NCBI GenBank assembly: GCA_020056645.1
Contig: JAGVHJ010000402.1
Location: forward strand, 1-5,833
Length of the DNA: 5,833 nt
Reading direction: 5' to 3'
DNA from: Desulfobacterales bacterium
Lineage (GTDB): Bacteria; Desulfobacterota; Desulfobacteria; Desulfobacterales; JAHIVH01
The notes beneath the pieces were generated by a model that was not told the origin of the DNA, ran no database searches, and saw only the letters and a list, made by a program, of their open reading frames with translations. Below are positions 4,807 to 5,833 of this stretch, piece by piece. The position numbers and the translations under genes are program-made. Numbering within the stretch: position 1 is the first letter of the stretch; each line of letters opens with the position of its first letter.

Positions 4807-5833
4807 ATGACCCAAACTCCTCTTGAAAAATCGTTTTCTTCACCGGATCTCTTCTGTGACGGTCTTCCCACGGCCCCTTGCCCAGAAAAGGGACGGGTGC
4901 TTGTAACCGGCGCAACCGGATATATCGGCGGCCGCTTGGTCCCTGAACTCGTGGCTCGGGGCTACCGGGTCCGGGTCATGGTTCGGAGAATCTCCCCCGA
5001 GCACTACGATAAATGGCCGGATGTGGAGATCGTAGAAGCGGACGCCCTGAAAAAAGAGACCCTCCATCGGGCCATGGAGGATGTTCACGCCGCCTACTAC
5101 CTCATTCACTCCATGCTTCTTGGGCACGGCAAATTTGAATCCGCCGATATCCAGGCAGCTAAAAACTTCAGGGAAGCCGCTGAGGAGAATCAAATCTATC
5201 GAATAATATACCTGGGAGGCCTGGGGGATGACCGCGCGTCGCTCTCACCCCATCTGAGAAGCCGTCTGGGAGTATCGATCGAGCTTGTCAACGGCCCGGT
5301 TCCGGTGACGACCCTGAGGGCCGCCGTCATTATTGGATCAGGAAGCGCTTCCTATGAGATCATCAAACATCTGGTCAGAAACCTCTATGTGATTTTCATC
5401 CCCAAATGGGTTAAAACCCGGTGCCAGCCTATCGGTATCCGGGATGTGATCAAATATCTCGTGGGGGTCCTGGAAACCGAAGAGACCTGCGGGCGCTCTT
5501 ACGATATCGGTGGGCCAGAGATATTAACATACGAATCCCTGTTGAAAGCTGCGGCAAAGCTCATCGGGAAAACCAAATTTTTCATTCCCTCTCCCATCGC
5601 GAATCTCCGGCTCTTCTCATATGGCGTTAGCCTCTTTACACCGGTTCCCGCTCCCATTACCTTTTGTCTTATGGAGGGAATTGTAAACGAGGTGGTCTGC
5701 AAAAACAACGACATTCAGAAGCTGATTCCATTTCAGCCCATTCATCACACCCTGGCCTTGGAACGGGCCCTGGAGCGGGAGCATTTTGAAACCGTATCCA
5801 CCCGTTGGTCGGACGCATACCCCAGGCACTATA
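4807..5833 (+). CDS. YbjT-like atypical SDR NAD(P)-binding oxidoreductase, C-terminal DUF2867-type domain cut by window edge
   Basis: The frame is open to the right edge with 342 residues visible; proteins of this architecture usually run to about 480. An N-terminal extension of about 29 residues precedes the Rossmann domain, which begins RVLVTGATGYIGG (30-42). Arg60-Arg61 after the second strand suggests NADP(H). Segments YYLIHSM, PVTTLRAAVIIGSGSASYE, PKWVKTRCQPI and YDIGGPEILTYESLL are colinear, from memory, with E. coli YbjT. The visible end, VSTRWSDAYP, is where a DUF2867 domain would start. The physiological role of this family is poorly known; predicted as an oxidoreductase or NAD(P)-sensing protein. 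ATG 4807 has only a weak ribosome site (AGG 4797-4799). It has its own strong promoter and runs divergently from the thiolase operon. Confidence 0.88.
   Translation, partial: MTQTPLEKSFSSPDLFCDGLPTAPCPEKGRVLVTGATGYIGGRLVPELVARGYRVRVMVRRISPEHYDKWPDVEIVEADALKKETLHRAMEDVHAAYYLIHSMLLGHGKFESADIQAAKNFREAAEENQIYRIIYLGGLGDDRASLSPHLRSRLGVSIELVNGPVPVTTLRAAVIIGSGSASYEIIKHLVRNLYVIFIPKWVKTRCQPIGIRDVIKYLVGVLETEETCGRSYDIGGPEILTYESLLKAAAKLIGKTKFFIPSPIANLRLFSYGVSLFTPVPAPITFCLMEGIVNEVVCKNNDIQKLIPFQPIHHTLALERALEREHFETVSTRWSDAYPRHY

Noticed and set aside
4773..4826. 17-codon plus-strand frame from ATG 4773 overlapping the SDR start
   Set aside because: Out of frame with the SDR gene, almost at the predicted transcript 5' end, and lacking a ribosome site.

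Overview
The window looks like a stretch of chromosome from a Gram-negative, metabolically versatile bacterium. I would guess Desulfobacterota (deltaproteobacteria) from the branched-chain amino-acid type binding protein, the gene mix, the many GGAGG-type ribosome sites and the repeat-laden intergenic gaps, but no phylogenetic marker is present and this is inference. There are six protein-coding genes (two cut by the window edges), no RNA genes and no CRISPR array.

Layout. Positions 1-663 (minus) hold the N-terminal part of a LivJ/LivK-like periplasmic binding protein. The gap 664-1158 carries a strong minus-strand promoter (979-1007) for that gene. Between promoter and ribosome site lies a complete 225-bp miniature transposable element (693-917), with 12-bp perfect terminal inverted repeats starting GTAA and a perfect 8-bp target-site duplication (685-692 / 918-925). 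These are hallmarks of an IS66-type non-autonomous element. NAD kinase (1159-2034, plus) follows and converges, with a 2-bp gap, on a three-gene minus-strand operon. In transcription order this operon is an LsrF-type thiolase/aldolase (4345-3464), a zinc-dependent medium-chain alcohol dehydrogenase (3452-2436) and a small VOC/glyoxalase-fold protein (2414-2037).

The gap 4346-4806 contains a 144-bp imperfect palindrome (4405-4548), an AT-rich tract, and a near-consensus plus-strand promoter (4734-4763) that drives a YbjT-like atypical SDR oxidoreductase (4807 to the right edge, cut off as a DUF2867-type domain would begin).

How the genes fit together. The binding protein, NAD kinase and SDR look like separate units. 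The LsrF-dehydrogenase-VOC trio is the only apparent operon. LsrF normally ends autoinducer-2 catabolism (phospho-HPD + CoA to acetyl-CoA + dihydroxyacetone phosphate), but here no other lsr gene is visible, so the trio may be a different small catabolic module that ends in the same C2 + C3 cleavage. The two non-coding repeats, each placed in the control region of a minus-strand gene, are the most unusual sequence features.
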